From NCBI RefSeq assembly GCF_030317035.1, contig NZ_JASZYK010000001.1, positions 1,054,001 to 1,118,000 of the forward strand: a stretch of 64,000 bases of DNA. Direction: 5' to 3'. Of the stretch, positions 8,111 to 14,435 are shown one piece after another. Position numbers and translations under genes: made by a program. This DNA is from Variovorax sp. J22G73. Lineage in GTDB: Bacteria > Pseudomonadota > Gammaproteobacteria > Burkholderiales > Burkholderiaceae_C. The notes beneath the pieces are model-generated. The model had not been told where the DNA came from, did not search any database, and saw only the letters and a program-made list of their open reading frames with translations. Position 1 is the first letter of the stretch. The number at the start of each line of letters is the position of its first letter.

Positions 8111-9111
8111 GCGCCTGCCGGCGTCGGCCAGGCGCGCGTGATGCGCTCCACAGCCGCCGTGTCGCCATGGCTCACGAACAGCGCGGCAATCTCGTGGCGT
8201 TGCGCGAAGTCGAACCCTTCTTCCGCGCCCAGCACCGTCAACACGGTCGCCAGGGCGTCGGCGTGCATGCATTCCGCGTGCATCACCGTCACGCTGGCCA
8301 GCGCGTGCGTGGTGGGCTCGCCGGTGCGCGGGTCGATGGTGTGCGACCAGTCGCGCCCCGCGTGCGAGCGCCGGTGCCAGCGGTCGCCCGAGGTGGCGAT
8401 CGCCATGTCCGCAAGGGCGACGCGCCGCGCCGCAGCCGGGCCGCTGTCGACCTGCACTTGCCAGGGCTGGCCGCCGGGGCGGCGCCCGGCGCCGCGCAAC
8501 TCACCGCCGATTTCGAAGAGCAGGTCGCTCAGGCCGAGCGCGCGCAACTCGTCCACGCCGTGGTCGACGGCAAACCCCTTGGCGATGCCTGAAAGATCGA
8601 GCGAGAAGCCGCCCGGCTGCAGCAGCGAGCCTTCGACGGTGTCGAATTCGAGGCTGGACCGTCCGGTGCGTGTGCGGGCGGCTGCCAGCGCTTGCGCGTC
8701 GGGCAGTCCGTCGCTCCTTGCGTCAGGGCCGAAACCCCAACAGGCGACCAACGGGCCGACCGTCGGGTCAATGGCGCCATCGCTGGCTTGCGCCCAATGG
8801 TCCGCGCAGCGCATCACGGTGGCGAACTCCACGGGCAGCACGTGACGCGAGTTGGCCGGAGCGCGGTTGAACCGGCCGATGTCCGAGTCGGGCTCCCAAT
8901 GGCTCATCTGCGCGACCACGCGCGCCAGCGCCGACTCGACGCTGCCGCGCACTTCCGCCAGCGGCAGCATGCGCGGGTTGTCGAAGCGCAGCGACCACGT
9001 GGTGCCCATGGTCTGTCCGGCCAACTGCTGCAGTGTGGCGGGGTCTGCGGGGCGCGGGACGGCCGCGTTGGCGTAGCCGCCAGCGCGCCAGGTGCTGAAC
9101 GAAAGGCCCAA
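8107..9111 (-). CDS. apbE: FAD:protein FMN transferase (ApbE family)
   Basis: A 334-residue flavin transferase that attaches FMN to Thr in exported proteins. Visible hallmarks are GQTMGTTWSLRF, the GGFSLDLSGIAKGFAVD region, the FEIGGELRGAG strand, and HTIDPRTGEPTT with the metal-binding Asp in ADALATVLTVLG. It overlaps the reductase downstream by an ATGA and follows the DUF4198 gene by 14 bases. Its likely target is the DUF2271 protein two genes upstream (motif DGVTGAT). Odd points: the start is a TTG with no clear ribosome-binding site, and no signal peptide or lipobox is visible, although ApbE normally acts outside the cytoplasm. Confidence 0.92.
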   Translation of the reverse strand: MGLSFSTWRAGGYANAAVPRPADPATLQQLAGQTMGTTWSLRFDNPRMLPLAEVRGSVESALARVVAQMSHWEPDSDIGRFNRAPANSRHVLPVEFATVMRCADHWAQASDGAIDPTVGPLVACWGFGPDARSDGLPDAQALAAARTRTGRSSLEFDTVEGSLLQPGGFSLDLSGIAKGFAVDHGVDELRALGLSDLLFEIGGELRGAGRRPGGQPWQVQVDSGPAAARRVALADMAIATSGDRWHRRSHAGRDWSHTIDPRTGEPTTHALASVTVMHAECMHADALATVLTVLGAEEGFDFAQRHEIAALFVSHGDTAAVERITRAWPTPAGA

Positions 9112-9125
9112 GGTGGCTGGCTGTG

Positions 9126-9935
9126 TCAGGGCATCACTTCAAGGGTTGCCGCGTAGCTCAGGCGGCGTTCCTTGGCTTGCGGCACGGTGGTCTTGCCGTC
9201 CTTGGTGCTGGCGTCGAGCCAGTACATGCCGGCGGCCGGCCAGGTCAAGCTGAACTGGCCCTTGTCGTCGGTCTTGAGCTTGAGCTCTTCGAGCTTGTCG
9301 CGGTACTGGGTGTTGCCGGCCGTCACGGTCACTTCGAGGTCCTTGGCGGGCTGGCCGTCCAGGTGCAGCGTGAATGTGGCCTTCTCGCCCTTCACCAGGT
9401 CGGTCGGGCTGCCGCTGGCGATGAGCTCGAGGCCCTGGCCGACCGGCTTGAGCGCTGACGGCTTGCCCACCGTCACGAAGGTCTCGATGCGGCCCGACGA
9501 CTGCGTGATGTTCACGTCCGTCGCGTCGGCGGGCACTTCCTTGGCAATGGTGTCGACCGAGCCGCGCGCGCGCCTGGCCTGGCCGGTGGCCTTGTCCTTC
9601 CAGCTGGCGAACGCGCCGGCGTTGACCACGGCGATGCGGTAGGTGCCGGTTTGCGCGACGCTCACGTCAAACACGCTGCGCAGCTTGAGCTTGGCTTCGC
9701 TCTCGGGCTTGACGGTGCTGCCGTCGGGCGCGGTGATCTGCAGGCCGTCGAGGCGCAGCGGCGCATGGTTGGCAACGAACAGGTCGTTCGACACGGCGGC
9801 ATCGACGCTGACCGTGTCTGCCTTGGAGAACACGGTGGACGAGGGCAGCAGCCAGGCGTTGTGTGCCTGGGCCAGCGAAGCGATGGCCGAAAGGGCGAAG
9901 GCGAGGGCGGTGGTGCGCAGGGGGAGGCGGGTCAT
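9126..9935 (-). CDS. DUF4198 periplasmic protein
   Basis: A 269-residue protein with a clear Sec signal peptide (MTRLPLRTTALAFALSAIAS, cleavage after AQA) and a DUF4198 domain. The mature protein starts HNAWLLPS, and this N-terminal His is typical of the family and suggests metal binding. The rest is beta-rich, with an Ig-like second half (GEKATFTLHLDGQPAKDLEV ... WPAAGMYWLDAS). DUF4198 genes often sit in iron- or nickel-related clusters; the role here is presumably as periplasmic partner of the DUF2271 and PepSY proteins, but biochemistry is not known to me. Mid-operon. Confidence 0.88.
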   Translation of the reverse strand: MTRLPLRTTALAFALSAIASLAQAHNAWLLPSSTVFSKADTVSVDAAVSNDLFVANHAPLRLDGLQITAPDGSTVKPESEAKLKLRSVFDVSVAQTGTYRIAVVNAGAFASWKDKATGQARRARGSVDTIAKEVPADATDVNITQSSGRIETFVTVGKPSALKPVGQGLELIASGSPTDLVKGEKATFTLHLDGQPAKDLEVTVTAGNTQYRDKLEELKLKTDDKGQFSLTWPAAGMYWLDASTKDGKTTVPQAKERRLSYAATLEVMP

Positions 9936-9990
9936 GGGAGGTCTTTGGGTGCTTGTTGGGAGGCGGACGGTGGTTCCGGCTTGGCGTGAG

Positions 9991-10524
9991 TCAGGGCTTG
10001 AGTTCGAGCTTGATCTCGCCCAGCTCTTCCTTGCCGCTGGCGGTCGGCTGCGACGCTGCCGTCGGCGGCCATTGGAACGGGATGCTCACCACTTCGCGGC
10101 CGCCGACTTCGCGTGCCGCCTCCACCACCAGCTTGTAGGCGCCGGGTGCGAGCTTGGGCAGCGGCGCCGTGCCTTCGGTGAAGCTCAGCTGGTGCTTGCC
10201 GGCCGGCTTGGTGGCGCCCGTGACGCCATCGACCGGCACCGCGAGTTCACGGCCGCCGCGGCGCCACCACTGGCGCAGGTCTTTCAGCCACTTGGTGCCT
10301 TCGCCCTCGGGGTTGTTAGTCTTGGTGCGCACGTCGTACCAGACGGCCAGCGTGCCGGCGACGGTGTTGTCGGCGCGCTCGATCCAGGTCGCGACATAGG
10401 GACGGTGGTACTCCGACGCGTTCAGCCGCGGGATCTCGATGTTGACGGCCAGGCCGGCCGCGAAAGCCGGGGCGGCGAACAGCGCCGACATGGCGAGCGG
10501 CGCGAGGGAGTAGCGAACGTGCAC
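9991..10524 (-). CDS. DUF2271 periplasmic protein with ApbE flavinylation motif
   Basis: A 177-residue protein with a signal peptide (about residues 1-22, ending PAFA) and a DUF2271 domain. Residues D99-T105 read DGVTGAT, which fits the D-x-x-(S/T)-G-A-(S/T) motif at which ApbE attaches FMN, the expected site being T105. DUF2271 proteins are known to co-occur with ApbE and PepSY proteins and are regarded as flavinylated electron carriers. It lies 28 bases after the PepSY gene. The GTG at 10524 is chosen because AGAGG lies six bases upstream and it opens directly on the signal peptide. Confidence 0.88.
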   Translation of the reverse strand: MHVRYSLAPLAMSALFAAPAFAAGLAVNIEIPRLNASEYHRPYVATWIERADNTVAGTLAVWYDVRTKTNNPEGEGTKWLKDLRQWWRRGGRELAVPVDGVTGATKPAGKHQLSFTEGTAPLPKLAPGAYKLVVEAAREVGGREVVSIPFQWPPTAASQPTASGKEELGEIKLELKP

Positions 10525-10552
10525 GGGAAACCTCTTTTCCTGGATCGGTGAA

Positions 10553-11197
10553 TCAATGAATGAACAGCAGCGCGAGCAGCACCGGAATGACCAGGCCCAT
10601 GCCCACCATCGGCCAGGTGAACGGACGGTTGCCCGCATGCATCTTGAGAATGAACAGGCCGGTGATCGAGAAGACCAGCGCGGCGCCCGCGAAGATGTCG
10701 ATGAACCAGCTCCACGCGGCGCCCGTGTTGCGGCCCTTGTGGAGGTCGTTGAGGTAGGAGAGCCAGCCGCGGTCGGTGCGCTCGTATTCGATCTCGCCGT
10801 CAGCGAGGTTCAGCCGCAGCCACGCATCGCCGCCGGGGCGTGGGAGCGAGAGATAGATTTCGTCGTCGGACCATTCGGCGTCGCGCCCGGCGGTGCCGAT
10901 GTCCCAGTGCGCCTGCACCCAGGCCTGCAGTTCGGAGGGCAGGGGGGCCTTGCCCTTCTGCGCCCTGGCGGCGGGCAGCAGCTTTTCGAGCGCTGCACGA
11001 AGCGGCTCGTCGACCGTGCCGCTCAGCTTTGTGACGGCGGGCTTGGCCTCGATCTGCCCTGCGTGGTTGAGCGTGAAGCCCGTCACGCTGAACAGGATCA
11101 TCCCGATCAGGCAGATCGCCGAACTGACCCAATGCCATTCGTGCAGGGTCTTGAGCCAGTAGGCACGGCGGCGGTTGTCGGGGCGGGTGGCAGTCAT
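10553..11197 (-). CDS. PepSY-associated transmembrane protein
   Basis: A 214-residue membrane protein. An N-terminal helix (VSSAICLIGMILFSVTGFTL, about residues 24-43) preceded by LHEWHW, a periplasmic segment of about 100 residues, and two C-terminal helices (WFIDIFAGAALVFSITGLFIL and WPMVGMGLVIPVLLALLF). The His in LHEWHW and in NDLHKGRNTG are placed as in PepSY-TM proteins that bind heme in the membrane. First gene of a Fur-box operon leading to DUF2271, DUF4198, apbE and the diflavin reductase; a route for electrons across the inner membrane, perhaps to ferric siderophores, is inferred. Confidence 0.88.
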   Translation of the reverse strand: MTATRPDNRRRAYWLKTLHEWHWVSSAICLIGMILFSVTGFTLNHAGQIEAKPAVTKLSGTVDEPLRAALEKLLPAARAQKGKAPLPSELQAWVQAHWDIGTAGRDAEWSDDEIYLSLPRPGGDAWLRLNLADGEIEYERTDRGWLSYLNDLHKGRNTGAAWSWFIDIFAGAALVFSITGLFILKMHAGNRPFTWPMVGMGLVIPVLLALLFIH

Positions 11198-11222
11198 CGA
11201 AGGCGCGGATTTTATCCGGGCG

Positions 11223-11241
11223 AATGAGAATGACTGTTATT
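11223..11241 (-). promoter_or_regulatory. Fur box upstream of the PepSY operon
   Basis: The plus strand reads AATGAGAATGACTGTTATT, an excellent Fur site, 25 bases upstream of the PepSY start. This makes iron repression of the whole five-gene operon likely. Confidence 0.8.
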
Positions 11242-11269
11242 CGTGAGGAGTTAAGTTACGTAAAGCAAT

Positions 11270-11292
11270 AAAAAACGGGACCGAAGTCCCGT
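11270..11292 (-). terminator. Intrinsic terminator of bfr
   Basis: On the minus strand the arms ACGGGAC and GTCCCGT with a four-base loop are followed by a run of T (AAAAAA on the plus strand at 11270-11275). Confidence 0.8.
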
Positions 11293-11325
11293 TGCATTGG
11301 CCGGCGCAAAAGCGCTGCGCAGTAC

Positions 11326-11802
11326 TTATTCGAGTTCGCCCATCTGCGATTGCAGGTAGTTCTGCAGGCCGACGCGGTCGATCAGGTCGATTTGCGTTTC
11401 CAGGAAGTCGATGTGCTCTTCGGTGTCGTCCAGGATTTCTTGCAGCAGGTCGCGCGAAACGTAGTCGCGCACCAGTTCGCAATGCTGGATGCCGTCCTTG
11501 ATGGTGGCTTGCGCGCCGGTTTCGGCGCCGAGGTCGCAGCGCAGCAGTTCGGGCACGTCTTCGCCGATGTTCAGCTTGCCCAGGTCCTGCAGGTTCGGCA
11601 GGCCGTCGAGCATGAAGATGCGGTCCATCAGCTTGTCGGCGTGCTTCATTTCGCCGATCGATTCCTCGTATTCCTTCTTCGCCAGCTTGTCCAGGCCCCA
11701 GTGCTTGAGCATGCGGTAGTGGAGGAAGTACTGGTTGATTGCGGTCAGCTCGTTCTTGAGCTGCGCCTGCAGATGTTCGATGACCTTGGGGTCGCCCTTC
11801 AT
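11326..11802 (-). CDS. bfr: Bacterioferritin
   Basis: A 158-residue ferritin-like protein of standard bacterioferritin length, forming the 24-mer iron store. Heme ligand M52 and diiron ligands E18, E51, H54, E94 and H130 are present ([33 protein letters not shown]). The Glu three residues before H130 in E. coli Bfr is T127 here, with Glu at 128 and 129; this may shift the ligand or mark a subunit with altered ferroxidase activity. The bfd gene 5.5 kb away supplies the release partner. AAGGAA precedes the ATG. No Fur box is seen in its own upstream region. Confidence 0.95.
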   Translation of the reverse strand: MKGDPKVIEHLQAQLKNELTAINQYFLHYRMLKHWGLDKLAKKEYEESIGEMKHADKLMDRIFMLDGLPNLQDLGKLNIGEDVPELLRCDLGAETGAQATIKDGIQHCELVRDYVSRDLLQEILDDTEEHIDFLETQIDLIDRVGLQNYLQSQMGELE

Positions 11803-11952
11803 GATCGTTTTCCTTGTTCTGAAAGAGGGGATTGTCAGAGGAGCGCACGCGCACTTGCAAGCAATCCCATGCTGCGCCGGTCTGCATGCGTTTGATGGTG
11901 ATACACGTTCGTATTGAAACGTTGCCGAACGCGTTTTGCAGCCATCGGGAAC

Positions 11953-11989
11953 ATAGCAACTCCCAATACTTTTAATAGGTACTGGCTAT
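11953..11989 (+). promoter_or_regulatory. OxyR binding site upstream of ahpC
   Basis: Four tetramers at exact seven-base spacing: ATAG (11953-11956), CAAT (11964-11967), ATAG (11975-11978), CTAT (11986-11989). This matches 15 of 16 fixed positions of the OxyR consensus ATAG-n7-CTAT-n7-ATAG-n7-CTAT. It ends directly next to the inferred -35 region of ahpC. Confidence 0.75.
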
Positions 11990-12016
11990 TAAAGATGTTT
12001 AATTGGTAGTTATACT
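11988..12016 (+). promoter_or_regulatory. Candidate ahpC promoter
   Basis: A -10 hexamer TATACT at 12011-12016, with a poor -35 region near 11988 touching the OxyR site, as expected for an activator-dependent promoter. Confidence 0.5.
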
Positions 12017-12064
12017 CATGGCTCGCACTTAATTCTGTCCACCCGAAGCATCCAAGGAATCACC

Positions 12065-12628
12065 ATGTCCCTGATCAACACCCAAGTCCAGCCCTTCAAG
12101 ACCCAGGCCTACCTCAACGGCAAGTTCATCGATGTGTCCGACGAGACGCTCAAGGGCAAATGGTCCGTGCTGATCTTCATGCCGGCAGCGTTCACCTTCA
12201 ACTGCCCGACCGAAGTCGAAGACGCGGCCGACAACTACCCCGAGTTCCAGAAGCTGGGTGCCGAGGTCTACATCGTGACCACGGACACGCACTTCTCGCA
12301 CAAGGTCTGGCACGACACCTCGCCGGCCGTCGGCAAGGCCAAGTTCCCGCTGGTGGGCGACCCGACCCACACGCTGACCAACGCTTTCGGCGTGCACATT
12401 CCTGAAGAAGGCTTGGCACTGCGCGGCACCTTCGTGATCAACCCCGAAGGCATCATCAAGACCGCCGAAGTGCACTCCAACGAAATCGCCCGCGACGTGA
12501 AGGAAACGCTGCGCAAGCTGAAGGCAGCCGTGTACACCGCCGCCCACCCGAACGAAGTCTGCCCGGCCAAGTGGAATGACGGCGACAAGACCATCGCTCC
12601 GTCGTTCGACCTCGTCGGCAAGATCTAA
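12065..12628 (+). CDS. ahpC: Alkyl hydroperoxide reductase subunit C (peroxiredoxin)
   Basis: A 187-residue typical 2-Cys peroxiredoxin. The peroxidatic Cys is C47 in FTFNCPTEVEDAADNY; the resolving Cys is C166 in HPNEVCPAKW. It reduces H2O2 and organic hydroperoxides in the cytoplasm and is recycled by AhpF, encoded 90 bases downstream. The ATG at 12065 follows AAGGA. An OxyR site lies upstream, and a terminator-like hairpin separates it from ahpF, so ahpC mRNA is probably in excess over ahpF. Confidence 0.97.
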   Translation: MSLINTQVQPFKTQAYLNGKFIDVSDETLKGKWSVLIFMPAAFTFNCPTEVEDAADNYPEFQKLGAEVYIVTTDTHFSHKVWHDTSPAVGKAKFPLVGDPTHTLTNAFGVHIPEEGLALRGTFVINPEGIIKTAEVHSNEIARDVKETLRKLKAAVYTAAHPNEVCPAKWNDGDKTIAPSFDLVGKI

Positions 12629-12641
12629 GCGTCCCCGCGCG

Positions 12642-12675
12642 AAAGCCCGGGCGCTCACGAGGCCCCGGGCTTTTT
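12642..12675 (+). terminator. Partial terminator/attenuator between ahpC and ahpF
   Basis: The arms AAAGCCCGGG and CCCGGGCTTT, with a loop of about 12 bases, are followed by TTTTT. It lies between co-directional ahpC and ahpF, so it may lower read-through rather than fully end transcription. Confidence 0.75.
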
Positions 12676-12718
12676 CGGCCCCAGTTGATAGTTTCCAGTT
12701 ATCGAAAGAAAGTTCCTC

Positions 12719-14275
12719 ATGCTCGACGCAAACACCAAAGCCCAATTGAAGAGTTACCTCGAACGCGCCACGCAGCCGATCGAGATCGTCGCCTCGCTCG
12801 ACGACAGCCAGGCCTCGGGCGAGATGTTGTCGCTGCTGAAGGACGTGGCCGATTCGTCCCCGCTGGTCAAGTTGACCGAAAGCCGCGACGACAGCCACCG
12901 CAAGCCCTCGTTCTCGGTCAACCGTCCGAGCGAAAACCACGGTCCGCGTTTTGCCGGCCTGCCGATGGGCCATGAATTCACGTCGCTGATTCTTGCGTTG
13001 CTGCAGATCGGCGGCTACCCCCCGAAGGTCGAGCAGGCGGTGCTCGACCAGATCAAGGCGCTCGACGGCGACTTCGAGTTCGAGATCTACGTTTCGCTCA
13101 CCTGCCACAACTGCCCCGACGTCGTTCAGGCGCTGAATCTGATGGCGATCCAGAACCCGCGCATCCGCACCACGATGATCGAAGGCGGCACCTTCCAGGA
13201 CGAAGTGAAGGAACGCCAGATCATGGCCGTGCCGACCGTGTTCCTGAACGGCACCGAGTTCGGCCAGGGCCGCATGAGCCTGGAAGAAATCCTCGCGAAG
13301 ATCGACACCAGCGGCGTCGAGCGCGAAGCCGAGAAGATCGCCGGCAAGGAAGCGTTCGACGTGCTCATCGTCGGCGGTGGCCCCGCAGGCGCGGCAGCCG
13401 CGGTGTACGCGGCGCGCAAGGGCATCCGCACCGGCGTGGCTTCCGAGCGCTTTGGCGGCCAGGTGCTGGACACCATGGGCATCGAGAACTTCATCTCCAT
13501 CAAGGAAACCGAAGGCCCGAAGTTCGCCCATGCGCTCGAAGAACATGTGCGCGACTACGACGTCGACATCATGAACCTGCAGCGCGCCAAGGCGCTGGTT
13601 CCGGGCAAGGACCTGGTGGAGGTGCAGCTAGAAAGCGGCGCGTCGCTCAAGAGCAAGACCGTCATCATTTCGACCGGCGCGCGCTGGCGCAACATCAACG
13701 TGCCCGGCGAGCACGAGTTCAAGAACAAGGGCGTGGCTTACTGCCCGCATTGCGACGGTCCGCTTTTCAAGGGCAAGCGCGTGGCGGTGGTGGGTGGCGG
13801 CAACTCGGGCGTGGAGGCTGCCATCGACCTGGCCGGCATCGTGGGCCATGTGACGCTGATCGAGTTCGACACCCAGCTGCGTGCCGACGCCGTGCTGCAA
13901 CGCAAGCTCAGGAGCCTGAAGAACGTCGACGTGTTCACCAACGCGCAGACCACCGAGATCACCGGCGACCAGAAGGTCAACGGCCTGGTCTACAAGGACC
14001 GCGCGACGGGCGAGTCGAAGAAGGTCGAGCTCGAAGGCGTGTTCATCCAGATCGGCCTCGTGCCCAACACCGACTGGCTCAAGGGCGTGGTCGAGTTGTC
14101 GAAGCACGGCGAAATCATCGTGGACGCGCGCGGCCAGACCTCGGTGCCCGGCGTGTTCGCGGCAGGCGATGCGACCACTGTGCCGTTCAAGCAGATCATC
14201 ATCGCGGCCGGCGACGGTGCGAAGGCGGCGCTGGGTGCGTTCGACCATTTGATTCGCACATCGGCCCCAGCATAA
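12719..14275 (+). CDS. ahpF: Alkyl hydroperoxide reductase subunit F
   Basis: A 518-residue flavoprotein disulfide reductase that recycles AhpC. The N-terminal domain has two thioredoxin-like folds with the redox pair C129/C132 (LTCHNCPDV). The thioredoxin-reductase-like part has the FAD motif [18 protein letters not shown] from about residue 217, the second redox pair CPHC about residue 343, the NADH motif [16 protein letters not shown], and [16 protein letters not shown] at the C-terminal FAD site. Length is standard (E. coli 521). Expression may come from the OxyR-activated ahpC promoter by read-through. Confidence 0.96.
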   Translation: MLDANTKAQLKSYLERATQPIEIVASLDDSQASGEMLSLLKDVADSSPLVKLTESRDDSHRKPSFSVNRPSENHGPRFAGLPMGHEFTSLILALLQIGGYPPKVEQAVLDQIKALDGDFEFEIYVSLTCHNCPDVVQALNLMAIQNPRIRTTMIEGGTFQDEVKERQIMAVPTVFLNGTEFGQGRMSLEEILAKIDTSGVEREAEKIAGKEAFDVLIVGGGPAGAAAAVYAARKGIRTGVASERFGGQVLDTMGIENFISIKETEGPKFAHALEEHVRDYDVDIMNLQRAKALVPGKDLVEVQLESGASLKSKTVIISTGARWRNINVPGEHEFKNKGVAYCPHCDGPLFKGKRVAVVGGGNSGVEAAIDLAGIVGHVTLIEFDTQLRADAVLQRKLRSLKNVDVFTNAQTTEITGDQKVNGLVYKDRATGESKKVELEGVFIQIGLVPNTDWLKGVVELSKHGEIIVDARGQTSVPGVFAAGDATTVPFKQIIIAAGDGAKAALGAFDHLIRTSAPA

Positions 14276-14287
14276 GTAAGCATTTAG

Positions 14288-14317
14288 TTGTTTAGATGAG
14301 AATTATTCTCATACAAT
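14288..14317 (+). promoter_or_regulatory. Fur-overlapped promoter upstream of the hemin receptor
   Basis: TTGTTT (14288-14293) and TACAAT (14312-14317), spaced by 18 bases, make a plausible sigma-70 promoter. The spacer holds the near-perfect palindrome ATGAGAATTATTCTCAT (14296-14312), a strong Fur box. Bound Fur would block RNA polymerase directly. Confidence 0.75.
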
Positions 14318-14321
14318 GAAA

Positions 14322-14434
14322 GGCGTTGTCCTACGTTGCTAGGACGCCTCTCATTGCCAGCCAGGTCGCACGGCGCAGTTTCTTGCGCAAGAAGGTCCAG
14401 CAAGCAGTTTTTCAACTGTTTCTGGACCTTTTTT
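14322..14434 (+). ncRNA. Candidate Fur-regulated small RNA or structured leader ending in a terminator hairpin
   Basis: From the inferred start near 14324, three hairpins follow: GTCCTA/TAGGAC (14328-14345), GCGCA/TGCGC (about 14373-14388), and AAGGTCCAG/CTGGACCTT (14392-14430) with CAGTT/AACTG nested inside. The last is followed by six T (14429-14434). That is the form of an intrinsic terminator, and it ends one base before the GTG start of the receptor. A roughly 110-nt transcript would resemble Fur-controlled sRNAs of the RyhB/NrrF functional type; alternatively it is an attenuator of the receptor mRNA. No sequence match to a known RNA family is claimed. Confidence 0.4.
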
Positions 14435-14435
14435 C

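Noticed and set aside
10553..11197. A siderophore receptor missing from the PepSY operon as evidence of a deletion
   Set aside because: Related operons often contain a TonB-dependent receptor, but there is no remnant sequence between the Fur box and the PepSY gene or at the downstream end, so a deletion cannot be supported.
12029..13546. A 505-codon open frame on the minus strand opposite ahpC and ahpF
   Set aside because: It spans the ahpC-ahpF junction and both real genes have full family motifs. Long antisense frames are expected where third codon positions are GC-rich; the translation is His/Arg/Val-rich with no recognisable domain.
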